From Chrysochromulina tobinii (Eukaryota; Haptophyta; Prymnesiales; Chrysochromulinaceae), in NCBI GenBank assembly GCA_001275005.1, contig JWZX01002971.1:1-16837 (forward strand): a stretch of DNA of 16,837 nt. The letters run 5' to 3'. Below are positions 1 through 8,575 of the stretch, in pieces. Position 1 is the stretch's first letter. Each line of letters starts with the position of its first letter. A program made the position numbers and the translations under genes. The notes under the pieces were generated by a model. That model searched no databases and had not been told where the DNA came from. It saw only the letters and a list, made by a program, of their open reading frames with translations.

Positions 1-765
1 TCGGAACGTGAGCACGCTGATCACCGGAAGGATCCAAGCACCCTGAAAAAGGATCGGGCGTGCTCTTCATGTCCAAGCCCAGTCAGCGGCGCCCACTGCC
101 GTGCCTCGGGTAAAAAAGGGAGGCCCTAGCTGCGGCAAAAGAGGGCAAGATGGTCAGGTGTATAGCACGGGGCCCCTCCAGGAGGCAAGCCCCTCATGCA
201 TCCTTCGCACAAAGTCCCCTGGTGCCTGCCCCACCCCCCGGGCCAGGTGTTCGCGTTCAAAGAGTTCCGCACCTGAGTCAGCAGGCTGGTAAGGGCGCGG
301 TCCGACCAGCCTGATCAGTAGCAGAGGAGGCAGTCAGGTCACTCGCCATCACTCGCCATCACTCGCCGTCACTCGCCATCACTCGCCGTCACTCGCAATC
401 AATTGCCTGTTCCGAGGTACATGATGCCGATGGCTCAAAGTCAAGGACGCGAATGTGCTGATTGCCTCGGTAATAGGCGCCTAGAGCGTCGCTTGTCCCT
501 CAGGCGTGCCAAGAAGCATGCTTTCCATGGCCGCGGCAAGCTGCTCAAAGTCGGCGTAATGCGGCAACAAAAGCTCCAATGGGGCCCGCTGTGCCCGCGA
601 CAGCATTGTCCGACAGCATGGAAAAAGTTTCACAAGTCACATTTCGAAGCGATTCACACCCTGGACAAGCGTGAGATCCGGCGCGCGCCGCGGGGATAAT
701 GGAGGTGACATTGGCCTTGAACTTTGATGTCGCACTTTCGCGGCGCGCCCCCGCGGGCACCAGAA
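1..765. other. 5' flank without a confident gene
   Basis: No reading frame here has recognisable domain content. Plus-strand frames at about 101-292 and 403-699 are Arg/Pro/Ser-rich, of the kind GC-rich DNA gives by chance. On the minus strand a short open stretch ending at a TAG at 481-483 reads plausibly as a protein C-terminus (it contains LLLPHYADFEQLAAAMESML). It is preceded in frame by a TGA and would need an intron acceptor (CAG near 580), so it could be the last exon of a minus-strand gene, but nothing upstream supports one. The region also holds the 10-bp tandem repeat listed separately. It presumably contains the promoter of the gene at 766; no TATA element was seen. Confidence 0.4.
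340..399. repeat. 10-bp tandem repeat, six copies
   Basis: Six contiguous copies of a 10-bp unit, CACTCGCCAT alternating with CACTCGCCGT, the last degenerate (CACTCGCAAT). The unit is not a multiple of three and lies in no supported coding frame, so this is a non-coding minisatellite. A second 10-bp CACTC-type array sits inside an intron at 10641-10710. Confidence 0.9.
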
Positions 766-1264
766 ATGGCCGAGGCAGTGCGCCCGAGGCGGCAGCGCAC
801 GGCGTCGTCGCGCGTGCGCACCTTTGACTTGGAGACGCGCAACCAAATCAAGCGCAAGCGGCTCGATTCGCTTGAGGCGGACAACTGGCATGAATCACGG
901 GCCAAGGAAGAGGAGGAGGACGACGATTACAATCCGATGGACGACGACGAGAGCGGCGACGAGGTGGCGGTCGACGCGCGCAAAAAGAGCAAGAAGAAGA
1001 AGGCGAAGAAGGAGGGGTGGAACGCGATGCAGAAGTGCAAGTCGCTGCGAGGAGATCCTCGACGAGGCCGAGTACCACAAGTACCCGAGCTGGGTGCCCA
1101 ACTTTGCCTCGATCGCCGCCGCACCGTCGCGGTACCCGCAGCGCCAGTTCTGCTCCGTATCGGGGCTGATGGGCAAGTACAAGTGTCCCGTGACCGGCGA
1201 CTATCTCGCTACGCTCGAAGCATACGAGACACACAGGGAGACGCGGCTCAAGGGCCTCATCTGA
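766..1264 (+). CDS. ZNHIT1/SWC6-like SWR1 complex subunit, degenerate HIT finger (one frame break)
   Basis: Likely homologue of ZNHIT1/SWC6/Vps71, a nuclear subunit of the SWR1/SRCAP remodeller that deposits H2A.Z. What is seen: an N-terminal basic helix ending LDSLEADN (family pattern LExDN), an acidic stretch of Glu/Asp, a Lys-rich run, then KSL-EEILDEA, and a C-terminal block with APSRYPQRQFCSVSG and ending THRETRLKGLI, the layout of the family's HIT finger (PPSRPQR-FC-VCG ... THQETRC). Only about three of the eight expected zinc ligands remain (FC, YKC and the His of THRETR); the others are Ser, Thr, Leu or Ala. The finger also resembles the YL1 C-terminal motif (C-x-V-S/T-G-L-x-x-K-Y-x-x-P-x-T-G). 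The first half is in frame with the ATG at 766 (context GAAATGG); the second half is one base shifted. Ignoring one base near 1048-1052 (for example one G of GAGGAG) joins them into 165 codons. An in-frame ATG at 727 would add 13 residues. Confidence 0.72.
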
Positions 1265-1590
1265 GCGAGAGCCACGAACAAGAGACCAGTACATGTATTC
1301 AGTACCTAATGTTGAGAAGTCGGCGCGGAGGCATGCGTGATGTGGATATAACGTGCGAAAGATCACTGTCTCGAGGCGTGATTCGTAGAGCCGGCCAGGG
1401 TCGACCGCTGGGGCGAAATGCCAATTGTAAGCGCAATTGCAAATTGGAAAATGCAAAATCGGGGATGCGCGGATTCCAGGATAGAGGATTGTACACAGTA
1501 CAGGATTGTTTGCAGTTTGGAGGTGCGTGGTCTGCGTGCGCGCGCGCGGGCGCGGGCGCGTGTGCCGTGTGGTCAGTTTTCGCTTGTAGT

Positions 1591-1620
1591 TTCTCGCGAA
1601 ATCTTGTGGCTTCTCGCGAA
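1591..1620. promoter_or_regulatory. paired TTCTCGCGAA elements 20 bp apart
   Basis: The 10-mer TTCTCGCGAA occurs at 1591-1600 and again exactly at 1611-1620. Each contains the TCGCGA palindrome and resembles the TCTCGCGAGA-type promoter element known from animals. Two turns of helix separate them, so two factors could bind the same face. A role in the gene starting near 2003 is inference only. Confidence 0.3.
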
Positions 1621-1742
1621 CAAATCGATGAGCTGCAAGGCCCAGCCGAGAGTGCAAGCCGTGAGGTGGCATATGGGGAGGCCCGGGGGTTGGGGTCTCT
1701 GCGACGTTTGCTCAGCGATCGATTGAGGTGCGATGCGCTGCT

Positions 1743-1774
1743 CGTGCGTGCGTGCGTGCGTGCGTGCGTGCGTG
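1743..1774. repeat. (CGTG)8 microsatellite
   Basis: Eight uninterrupted copies of CGTG (purine-pyrimidine alternating, potential Z-DNA former). It is in the intergenic spacer, about 230 bases upstream of the next start codon. Confidence 0.9.
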
Positions 1775-2002
1775 TCGAGCGAAGAGTCAACAGAACGCAC
1801 CCTGAGAACGCACCCTTAGGATACTGTGTTACTTCTAGGCTCAGATTGCGGAAGATGCGCAAGATTGTTCAAGTTGCCAAAATAGGGTCGAAAAAAAGCA
1901 GCCACCGAGCCGCCGCCGCCGCCTAAAACCACGGCGCTTCTGGCTGCATCTGCGTGCTCATTCTTGAACACCCTTTTGATGTTCTCAGCGTTCCAAGTGG
2001 CG

Positions 2003-3745
2003 ATGGAATCTCCTCGCAACCCCCGCCGGCGTTCGAGCAGCTTTGGCCTCAACCGGCCGAGGTTGCAACCATCCCCTGAGCAAGCGGCGATTGTCGAGCT
2101 GCGTCGGGAACTCGGAGCAATTCAGTCGCAGATCCAGCGGCTCGCCTTGCAGAGAGAGCTTGCGCATCACGATGCAGAGCAAGAGCGTGCCACCGAAATG
2201 GAGCAGCTCTGCGAGGCAACAATTGCGGAGCTCGAGCGTGTGCGACAATCCACTCGCGATGAGCTGCAGTCCGCCTTGTCGGTCGTAGGCGAGTGGATTG
2301 ATCAAATGGAGGTGACGGTCACTGATGAGGTGGAGCACACCCCGTCACGCCCGCGTGCCGCGACCTGGTCGAACATGGAGCGAGACATGGACGATGATGA
2401 TGATGGTCTTTCCGCTGACCATGACCATGACCTGGTCAGGGCGGCCGTTGCCATGGCCGTACAAGTACCATTAACCATGGCCGATCCGAACGGAACTCCT
2501 CCAACGCCTGTGGATGACCTTGAGGAGGATGTTACCAAGGAGACCAACTCCAACAGGACCACGGGCATGCCAAGCAACGATGAAGATGACACCACGAACG
2601 CGCCGTCTCTGGTAGCCTCCGGGATCCCGTATCTCCCACGGGGTTGGCTTTCAAGCCCAGAGGATGCCGTGCGGTCACGTGAAGGTTACGTCCGTGTTAC
2701 GAATCGCATGCACCTTGCCGTCGTCGAGGATCACTTCAAGCCGAAGGCCGAGGTCGAAGCCGACCGGGCGGAATCGACCGAAGCAGCTGAAGCACGCACG
2801 GCCATGGCCGCGGCCGCGGCCTCGGCAGCGTCAGCAGCATCTACGCGCTCCAGAACTCCGCCCGAGGAAGTCGGCAAGGTGAAGCGCCTCTCGCGCCAGC
2901 TAGCGGTCACTCTCTCCCCCGCGAGGGTCGCCGCGAGGCTGGTGTCGCCGCGCCCCGTCCTGCCCTCCGCGGCGGTCGAGGCCACCATCGAGGCCGTTAC
3001 GGACATGGCTCTCGATGGGGACAAGGCCTTGCACGAGCAAGCTTCGGTAGCTTCGGTAGCTTCGGTAGCTTCGGAAACGCAGGCTTTGGTTGCGCAGGCT
3101 GAAGCGGCGCAGGCTGCAGCGGTGAAGGTGGCGACGGCCGGTGCAACGGCGGCGGCTAAGGCGGAGGCGGCTAAGGCGGCGAAGGCCGCCGAGGCGAGTG
3201 CAGCGGAGGTGAGCGCGGCGCTGCAGTTCGAGCTTGGTGTGGCGCGAGCTCAGGCGGAGACGGCCCAGGCAGTAGCGGCCAAGACGACCTCGCAAGCCGA
3301 GGCCGAGGCGGCGAGAGCGCAGGCGGAGGCGGCGCAGGCAAAGGCGGCGGTGGAGGACGCGAAGGCCCAGACGGCGCGGGCTCAGGCAGAGGCGGCCCGC
3401 GCGGTGGCGGCATTGGCATCCGAGCGCATGGTGCACGCTGCGGTGGTGGCATTGGCAGACGAGCGCAAGGGGCACGCAACCGCTTTAGAGCAAACGTCGG
3501 CGATGCGCGACCGATCGGAAACGGCCGCGCAGGAGCATGCAGTGGCGTTGGCAGTGGCAGTGGCGCGGGCAGAGGCGGCCCGGGCGCAGCAAGCCGCCGT
3601 CGAGACGGCCGCCGCCGCCGCTCGTGAATCTGCGTTGGGTGAGCTGAAGGTCGCGTGGGCGACGTCGGTGGATGGGACTGGGCGGTGGAGGCGCCCGAGC
3701 CCTGCTCACGATCTGAGTGCCGCCAGCACGGGCAGCCTGACGAAG
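2003..3745 (+). CDS. Ala-rich coiled-coil protein, frame continues into the hydrolase
   Basis: No family recognised. From the ATG at 2003 (context GCGATGG; an alternative ATG at 1979 has a poor context) the protein has a basic Ser/Arg N-terminus, a first coiled coil (about residues 30-100, with ELRRELGAIQSQIQRLALQ), an acidic Asp-rich segment, a Thr/Asn/Asp-rich linker, then roughly 300 residues of Ala/Glu/Gln heptads built on AQAEAA- and AEAARA-type units, typical of a long alpha-helical rod. A 9-bp repeat at 3041-3074 encodes repeated ASV. There is no stop before the hydrolase-like segment beginning at Met 3746, so this may be one fusion protein of about 916 residues (2003-4755, after removal of two extra bases) or two genes whose frames coincide. 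The role is unknown; the rod suggests oligomerisation or a structural function. Confidence 0.55.
3041..3074 (+). repeat. 9-bp tandem repeat coding for ASV
   Basis: Nearly four copies of GCTTCGGTA, in frame, giving ASVASVASVAS within the coiled-coil protein. The unit preserves the frame, so copy number can vary without disrupting the protein. Confidence 0.85.
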
Positions 3746-4755
3746 ATGCTGCTCCTGCCGATGGCCCTGCTGCGATTCCTCGTCATGTGTGCCTACATGT
3801 GCGTCACCTCTCGCTTCGTCACCTCTCGCTTCGGGTCGCGCCTCTCATCTTTCCTGCCCATGGAGCGCCTACAGGAGCGTCCTCTGCTCTTTGATGTCGC
3901 GTGGATGCTCGCACAGGTTGCCCTGCCCATGAGATGGCGTGGCACCAGCGCCACACCGATCACGATGGTACCCTCGCGCCAGCCCGGGCGCAACATCCCA
4001 GTGGATATCGCCGTGCCGTCCGAATCAGTCACTGCACAAGCCGACGAACGCTCGCCCCTCCTCATCCTGTGGATGCCTGGCAACAGCGGCGGCGGCGTGG
4101 GCGAGGGCTTGCTGTGCCGGTTCCTGGCGCATCGCTTGCATGCAACTGTGGTGAGCACCGAGTATCGCACGGTGCCCGAGCACGCTTTCCCGGCCAAGCA
4201 TCGAAGACGGCGAGGATGTCGCCCGAGCCCTACTCGCCGACCCCGCCTATCACGGGCACCGCTTCCTCGTGGCGGGCATGTCGGCGGGCGGCTATCTCGC
4301 CATCCAGATCGCGATCACTCTCGCACACGCGGGCGTTCATGTGGATGGCCACGTGGCCATCTGCCCGATGGTGGGCCCCTTCGTACAGTACCAGAGCGAG
4401 CCAAAGAGCTGGTGGCACTCCCTCCTCCCTCGGCACTCGGATCCCGTGGAGCTGGACCCACTTTCTTCGCGACGTGCCGCCACACAACTGGGACTGGCGC
4501 GTCTCGGCGCTCCTGGCGTCCGACGAGCAACTCACGCGCACGTGCCCGGGCATTGTCGTCTTCCATTCTTTCGACCCTGGACGCGACGAGGGTGCGGCGT
4601 ACGCGGAGCGCCTCGCGGCCGTCGGCCGTCTGCATGCAGCATGCGAGATCTCCTCGCGCGGCTTGGGCTTTGGCATGCATGAGATCCTGGAGACGGTGGC
4701 CGAGCGCATTGAGTCAAGGCTGGCATGGGCGCCACAGCGGCGCACGGAAGGATGA
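3746..4755 (+). CDS. HSL/arylacetamide-deacetylase-like alpha/beta hydrolase, membrane anchored (two frame breaks)
   Basis: Predicted serine esterase or lipase of the hormone-sensitive-lipase/AADAC type. Seen in order: a hydrophobic N-terminus after Met 3746 (MLLLPMALLRFLVMCAYM), possibly a type II anchor; LLILWMPGNSGGG where the family has the oxyanion HGGG, here without the His; VVSTEYRTVPEHAFPA (family pattern V.YRLAPEH.FPA); nucleophile elbow GMSAGGYLA (family GDSAGG); HSFDPGRDEGAAYAERL carrying the probable catalytic Asp; and GFGMHEI with the probable catalytic His. These parts lie in three frames. Dropping one base near 4196-4199 and one near 4443-4446 joins them into 336 codons ending at TGA 4753-4755. 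A 15-bp tandem duplication at 3802-3831 follows the anchor. It may be the C-terminal half of the upstream coiled-coil reading frame. If the breaks are genuine and not recoded, it is a pseudogene. Confidence 0.68.
3802..3831 (+). repeat. 15-bp exact tandem duplication
   Basis: The 15-mer CGTCACCTCTCGCTT occurs twice back to back, duplicating VTSRF in frame just after the hydrophobic anchor of the hydrolase. Confidence 0.85.
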
Positions 4756-5085
4756 GCAACGTCGCGGTGCCGTGAAGCCAGACATGGCTGATGAAAACGG
4801 TCGCTTCCTGCCAGCGTGCGTGCGTGTCGGAGGCGAGCGTGGGAATGGCCGCCACGTCACGCTGCATGATCTACGGTACTGGAGACCAGCTTTTTGAGCT
4901 CGATTTCCAGAGTTGGTCACCCGGAGTCGGCAAACTGTTGGGAGTGGAGTCCATTTTGTCGCGAGAGGTTTGGGTGTGGTATTGACTTGACTTGACTCTA
5001 CTTGAACCCGCGTGCATTCTCACCCAGCCGGGACGGGAGATTTGGCGAGAGCAGGTACGGAACGGACTGTCGGCGCACTCACAAC
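4756..5085. other. intergenic spacer
   Basis: About 330 bases between two plus-strand genes. The only feature noted is a short TTGACTTGACTTGACT stretch near 4983-4995. No gene, no TATA element and no clear polyadenylation signal were seen. Confidence 0.5.
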
Positions 5086-5913
5086 ATGCGCCTCGCCTGC
5101 ATCGTGCTCTGCTTCTCGGCGGCACTGAGCACGAGCACAGCGAATCAGTGCGCTGGCCGGCACGCGAGCAGTTCTCAACGAGTCAGCGCGCTTCGCATGC
5201 GTGGCGGCAGCGCAAGGTCGACTTTCGGCGGCAGCGCGCAGCTGGCGTTGCAATCGTACAAGGAGGCGGTGACCACCGGTGCGAGTTTCGGAATGCTCTG
5301 GAGGATGGCGAGGTCCTTGCTTAAGGCCAAGACATGGACGCTTGGGTTCCATCCGAAGACAATTTTTGGCTACGGGGTCGGATTCTTTAGGCTCAACTGG
5401 ATCAAAATCAACTGGGTGCGCACGGTGCTCCTGCTTGAGGACCATCACAACCTGAAGAGCGTGGACGAGCTCTTTGCCACGGCAAAAACGTTCGCTGCCA
5501 CAACCTCGTGGCAGGAACAGGTTGTCGGCATAGCTCTCTGTGGGTTCGTGCCGAACCCATTCAAGGCCACTTGGTGCGGGCTGCTACCCAGCTTCGGCAG
5601 CCTCTTGTTCACAAGCCTCATCCCGCGATGGCTGCGGCCGCTTAGCTCCGACGAGCAAGCCGCGTGGGCGCAGATGCATCAGATTCTGCAACAGAACCCC
5701 AAGACAGACACCAAAACGCTCACAGTCAAATCAGCCGATGGATCGCGATCCTTTGCATACGAGGACTTGGTCGTGCGGACTAAGAACCCTCTCACCATTG
5801 TGGTGATCCTGGCGGAGGCCTGGCTAGAGCTGGTTAGTCTGCAGTCCAGCCGCATCTACAACCGGAAGCTGTTCGAGCGATACAAGAGGGACGGCGAGGC
5901 TCAAGCACCGTAG
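5086..5913 (+). CDS. unknown protein with signal peptide and MRGG plastid-type motif
   Basis: I do not recognise the family. The ATG at 5086 is chosen because it opens a clear signal peptide (MRLACIVLCFSAALSTSTA, cleavage likely after STA); about 18 residues later comes SALRMRGGSAR. In haptophytes and related algae a signal peptide followed by a Ser/Arg-rich stretch with MRGG is commonly found at the transit-peptide boundary of plastid proteins, so plastid import is inferred. The mature part (about 235 residues) is basic and rich in aromatic residues (KTWTLGFHPKTIFGYGVGFF, INWVRTVLLL), with two moderately hydrophobic stretches around VVGIALCGF and LLPSFGSLLFTSLI that could be membrane-associated, and a C-terminal helix ending NRKLFERYKRDGEAQ. 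The protein is 275 residues, intact, with no frame break. Confidence 0.7.
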   Translation: MRLACIVLCFSAALSTSTANQCAGRHASSSQRVSALRMRGGSARSTFGGSAQLALQSYKEAVTTGASFGMLWRMARSLLKAKTWTLGFHPKTIFGYGVGFFRLNWIKINWVRTVLLLEDHHNLKSVDELFATAKTFAATTSWQEQVVGIALCGFVPNPFKATWCGLLPSFGSLLFTSLIPRWLRPLSSDEQAAWAQMHQILQQNPKTDTKTLTVKSADGSRSFAYEDLVVRTKNPLTIVVILAEAWLELVSLQSSRIYNRKLFERYKRDGEAQAP

Positions 5914-5992
5914 GCCAAGCGCTCCGGCCGTCCTTGGAGATTGGACGTCCCACACTAACCTTGCGCGGAGCTGCGCTTTGCCGGCGTCGTAA

Positions 5993-7016
5993 ATGGTCAC
6001 CAAAATTAAAAGCTTTGACGAAACCCTCCGCTATTGCGCTGTAAATGTCGCGCCAGCCAAACCGGCGTCGCGTTGGCTTCGCAGCGGATCCGGCCGTTCT
6101 GGACAGGACCACATGGCCGCGGCGCTGGTCGAGACATGCGCTCAGGTGGTCGATGAGGTCGCAGCCGAGCTTCTAGGGCCTGGAGGCAATCGGCTCAACC
6201 AGCTTCGCGCCGAGAGCGGCGCGAGCATCTCGCTGGCCGGCCGCGCACGCGGATGCGGCACGCGGGAGCTCATCATCCGTGGCAGCCGCCCAGCGGTGGT
6301 GGCTGCCGTGCAGCTACTTCGGACGCGCTATAGCGTGCGGGTGACGCTGCCGCCAGGGCCCGGGTCGATGCCACTGCCTCACAAGGCAACCTGCTCAGAG
6401 CCGCTCCCTACCGACCCTCCACGCCGATGCTTCAGTCTCTTCGCGGTAATGGCTGGTGGTGGTCGGCTGTGGCCGGCGGCGCCGCCCCGAGCGACTGCAG
6501 CCGCCGTCGCTCCCACCACGGCTCCCGCCCCCGCCTCCGCCACCAGCCCTGCCGCAGCCTCTCCCGTTCTCGGTGCTGGATGCGCCCCCGGAACGCCGCT
6601 GCAAACGGTTGCGTGCACGCGTGACGTCTGCGCCGCGCCTCGCGCTGGCGACGCTCTCGCTGGCGGCGGCGGCCACCTCGGCAGCAGCCTCCTCATCAGC
6701 AGCAACCTCAACAGAGGCCACCTCAACAGCAGCCACCTCGGCAGAATTCATCTCGGCAGCCGCGATGGCATCAGCAAGCCCAGCGGACGCGGCAACAACA
6801 AGAGCACGGTGGGCGGTGGGGGTGGCGGCGGTGGCGGTGGCCACGGCCATCATAAGTTGCCGTGGCGCTCGTCGGAGGACACCGCATTGCGGCGGGGCGT
6901 GACGGAACTGGGCTTTGGCAAGTGGGCGGCCATCCTTGCGGGCGGTGGCTTCCATTCGAAACGCACGAAGCGTCGCCCTCAAGGACCGCGCGCGCACTCT
7001 CGGACTCAAGCCATGA
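5993..7016 (+). CDS. KH domain plus C-terminal telobox Myb protein (one frame break)
   Basis: Probable nucleic-acid-binding protein, possibly telomeric. Residues about 50-112 form a KH domain: DEVAAELLGPGGNRLNQLRA has the GxxG loop (GPGG) and is followed by GASISL and RELIIRG..PAVVAAVQLL. A long Pro/Ala then Gly/Ser/His-rich linker ends in a poly-Gly tract (about residues 274-286). From residue 288 there is a Myb/SANT repeat: LPWRSSEDTALRRGVTELG, FGKWAAIL, FHSKRT. The telobox (family RTSVDLKDKWR) follows only one base out of frame: dropping one base near 6968-6971 gives RTS-VALKDRARTLGLKP and a TGA at 7014-7016, 340 residues in all. The telobox third Trp and the Asp after Val are both Ala here. 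Without the correction the frame runs to 7123 with unrelated sequence. An alternative ATG at 6113 would still include the KH domain. In part of the linker (6660-6800) another frame gives a Gln/Pro-rich reading, so an intron or further slip there cannot be excluded. Confidence 0.65.
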
Positions 7017-7318
7017 CCGCATGTCCGTACGTGTGGCGTAAGGACCAAGGTGTGGCGCTCCACGCGCTTGTGATGTCATCTCGTCTCGTCGGGGTCCGCT
7101 GCCATTTTATACTCGATTGGTAGCCGTATAGCGTTACGTGCACGCCGTAGGGGCGAAAGTTAGCAACACGTGTTTGCTCTGAAAATCTCTAACGAAGAAT
7201 CGTGAATACGAATCAACTCGGAGGGCGGGGCTCCCAGGCTCAGCCAGCGCGCTGCGAGCAGGCGAGCACGAAACTCCACTCGAAAATGCCGCGTCACCGA
7301 GCCGCTCATCGTCATCTT
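7017..7318. other. convergent intergenic spacer
   Basis: About 300 bases between the 3' ends of two converging genes. Nothing beyond low-complexity sequence was seen; it should contain both polyadenylation regions. Confidence 0.5.
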
Positions 7319-8146
7319 TCACGGCGCATTCGGCATGCCCTTCTGCGCCCATGAGGTCGCCTGCATGTGCGGCACGTGCTCCACGAAAAGGACGAGGTAC
7401 GGGTTCGCAGTCGAAACTTTGAGCCCCTCCATTAGCGTAGCCGCGCCAGCGGGGCTGATGCCGTTCGAGCTGAGATCGAGCGTCGAGAGCGCGCGGTTAT
7501 TGGGCATGAGCTCAGCGAATGCGCGCGCGCCCGTATCCCCGAGCGCGTTGCCGCGCAGCTCGAGTGTCAGCAGTGCGAAGTTCGTCTTCAACGCCTTCGC
7601 GAGGGCCACGCCACCAGCAGGGCTGATGCCATTTTCCCACAAGTCGAGCGCCTGCAGCCGGCGTGCCTTGCCGTCGCTCAGGCCGTCGGCAAGGGCTTTG
7701 GCGCCCGCGTCCCCAAGCTGGTTGCGACTCAACCACAGGTGCTGCAGGGACGACTTGGAGCACGCATTAGGCTGGCTGCGAGGACAACCGAGCGCCGCGA
7801 TGATGGCCGCTGCACCCTCGGAGCCGATCGCATTCTCGTTCAGGTAGAGCTTCTCGAGCTTGCCGTTGACAAAGAGTGCTTCTGCGAGCGCCTTGGCACC
7901 GGCTGGCCCGATGCCGTTGCTCCACAGGTCGACCAGCCGCAGCCTTTTGTCGCTTCGGAGCGCTTTGGCTAGCTCCATGGCCCCGTTATCACCTATGCGC
8001 TCGCCATTGAGCAGGAGCTCATCGCACCCGGGAAATTGGTATGTGCCATCCATTGAGTTGCGCACGTCGGCGAGTCGGCAGCGAAATTGTGCCACCGCCG
8101 TCGTTGTTAGACACAGCAGCAACGCAAGGACTCGCGAGGCCGACAT
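7319..8146 (-). CDS. secreted ribonuclease-inhibitor-type LRR protein
   Basis: An intact 275-residue protein opening with a signal peptide (MSASRVLALLLCLTTTAVAQ), so it is expected in the secretory route or outside the cell. After a short Cys-containing cap (CRLADVRNSMDGTYQFPGC) come about six or seven leucine-rich repeats of the RI/NLRC type, 28-29 residues each with the pattern L..L.L..N.I...GA.ALA.AL; examples are LRLVDLWSNGIGPAGAKALA and LSTLDLSSNGISPAGAATLM. One repeat carries a Cys-containing insertion (GCPRSQPNACSKSS). There is no transmembrane helix, kinase or NACHT region, so it is a stand-alone LRR receptor or ligand-binding module. Repeats of this type mediate protein-protein contacts; the partner is unknown. 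The start codon is supported by the signal peptide directly after it. Confidence 0.85.
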   Translation of the reverse strand: MSASRVLALLLCLTTTAVAQFRCRLADVRNSMDGTYQFPGCDELLLNGERIGDNGAMELAKALRSDKRLRLVDLWSNGIGPAGAKALAEALFVNGKLEKLYLNENAIGSEGAAAIIAALGCPRSQPNACSKSSLQHLWLSRNQLGDAGAKALADGLSDGKARRLQALDLWENGISPAGGVALAKALKTNFALLTLELRGNALGDTGARAFAELMPNNRALSTLDLSSNGISPAGAATLMEGLKVSTANPYLVLFVEHVPHMQATSWAQKGMPNAP

Positions 8147-8346
8147 GCGCGCTCAACACGGCGTTCGGAACTTTTCGTGCGTAGTGGAGTCTCCAACAGC
8201 ATTTTCCCATCGCCTTCCGTAAAATCCCCGTTCTCAACATCGCAGCGAGGGCCCCCACCTCTGTGCGGTCTCTGGACAAAACAACCGCGCATTGTGCGAA
8301 TCATTGTCCATTCACCATTCGAAATTTCGATGGAATCCCACCGGCG

Positions 8347-8378
8347 GGGAGCCGCGTAAGCCCTAGGGCTAGGCTCCC
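8347..8378. repeat. nested inverted repeat
   Basis: GGGAGCC at 8347-8353 is matched by GGCTCCC at 8372-8378, and between them lies the 12-bp perfect palindrome AGCCCTAGGGCT (8359-8370). The two could fold as a cruciform or a bipartite stem. Confidence 0.6.
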
Positions 8379-8575
8379 GGAAGCCGGAACCCTTGCATCC
8401 CATGCGACCGGGTACCTATCCGCAGGCTGGGTTAACCTCCCATACCCGCCCTTACCGACTCACACCGCAGGGCCACCCCAACCATTGATACCTCGACACA
8501 TGCCTCGACACAAACATACAGCCGCCGACAGCCCCCACGGGGCTAAGCGCTTGGGATTCTCCCCCAACCATCGAC

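Larger units (their letters stand above)
1265..2002. other. intergenic spacer with simple repeats
   Basis: About 740 bases between two plus-strand genes. It contains a CG-alternating tract near 1538-1560, a pair of TTCTCGCGAA elements (1591-1600, 1611-1620), a CGTG microsatellite (1743-1774) and several CAATT motifs around 1420-1450. It should hold the 3' end of the upstream gene and the promoter of the next. The frames crossing it, on both strands, are low-complexity Arg/Ala/Cys runs with no domain signal. Confidence 0.6.

Noticed and set aside
340-399. CRISPR-like array
   Set aside because: Units are 10 bp and contiguous, with no spacers; a minisatellite in a eukaryotic context.
481-640. 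Minus-strand fragment ending at a TAG at 481 that reads like a protein C-terminus
   Set aside because: Only about 40 residues, with an in-frame TGA upstream and no recognisable upstream exon; kept only as a remark in the flank entry.
403-699. Plus-strand 98-residue frame
   Set aside because: Arg/Lys/His-rich with no domain signal and no coherent composition; typical chance frame in GC-rich DNA.
1188-1264. Gene 1 as INO80C or VPS72 (YL1-C family)
   Set aside because: The YL1-C motif match is real, but the N-terminal LExDN helix, the KSLEEILDEA segment and the PSRxPQR-FC and THRETR flanks fit ZNHIT1 better.
848-1672. Long minus-strand frame across the SWR1-subunit gene
   Set aside because: It is antisense to a frame with clear ZNHIT1 similarity and is Arg/Pro/Ser-rich without domains.
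2900-3479. Minus-strand Arg/Leu- and Pro-rich frames over the coiled coil
   Set aside because: Mirror images of the Ala/Glu codon repeats (GCG GAG) on the other strand.
8380-8460. Possible tRNA-like segment (GGTACC, GGTTAACC motifs)
   Set aside because: No cloverleaf could be paired and no B-box consensus is present.
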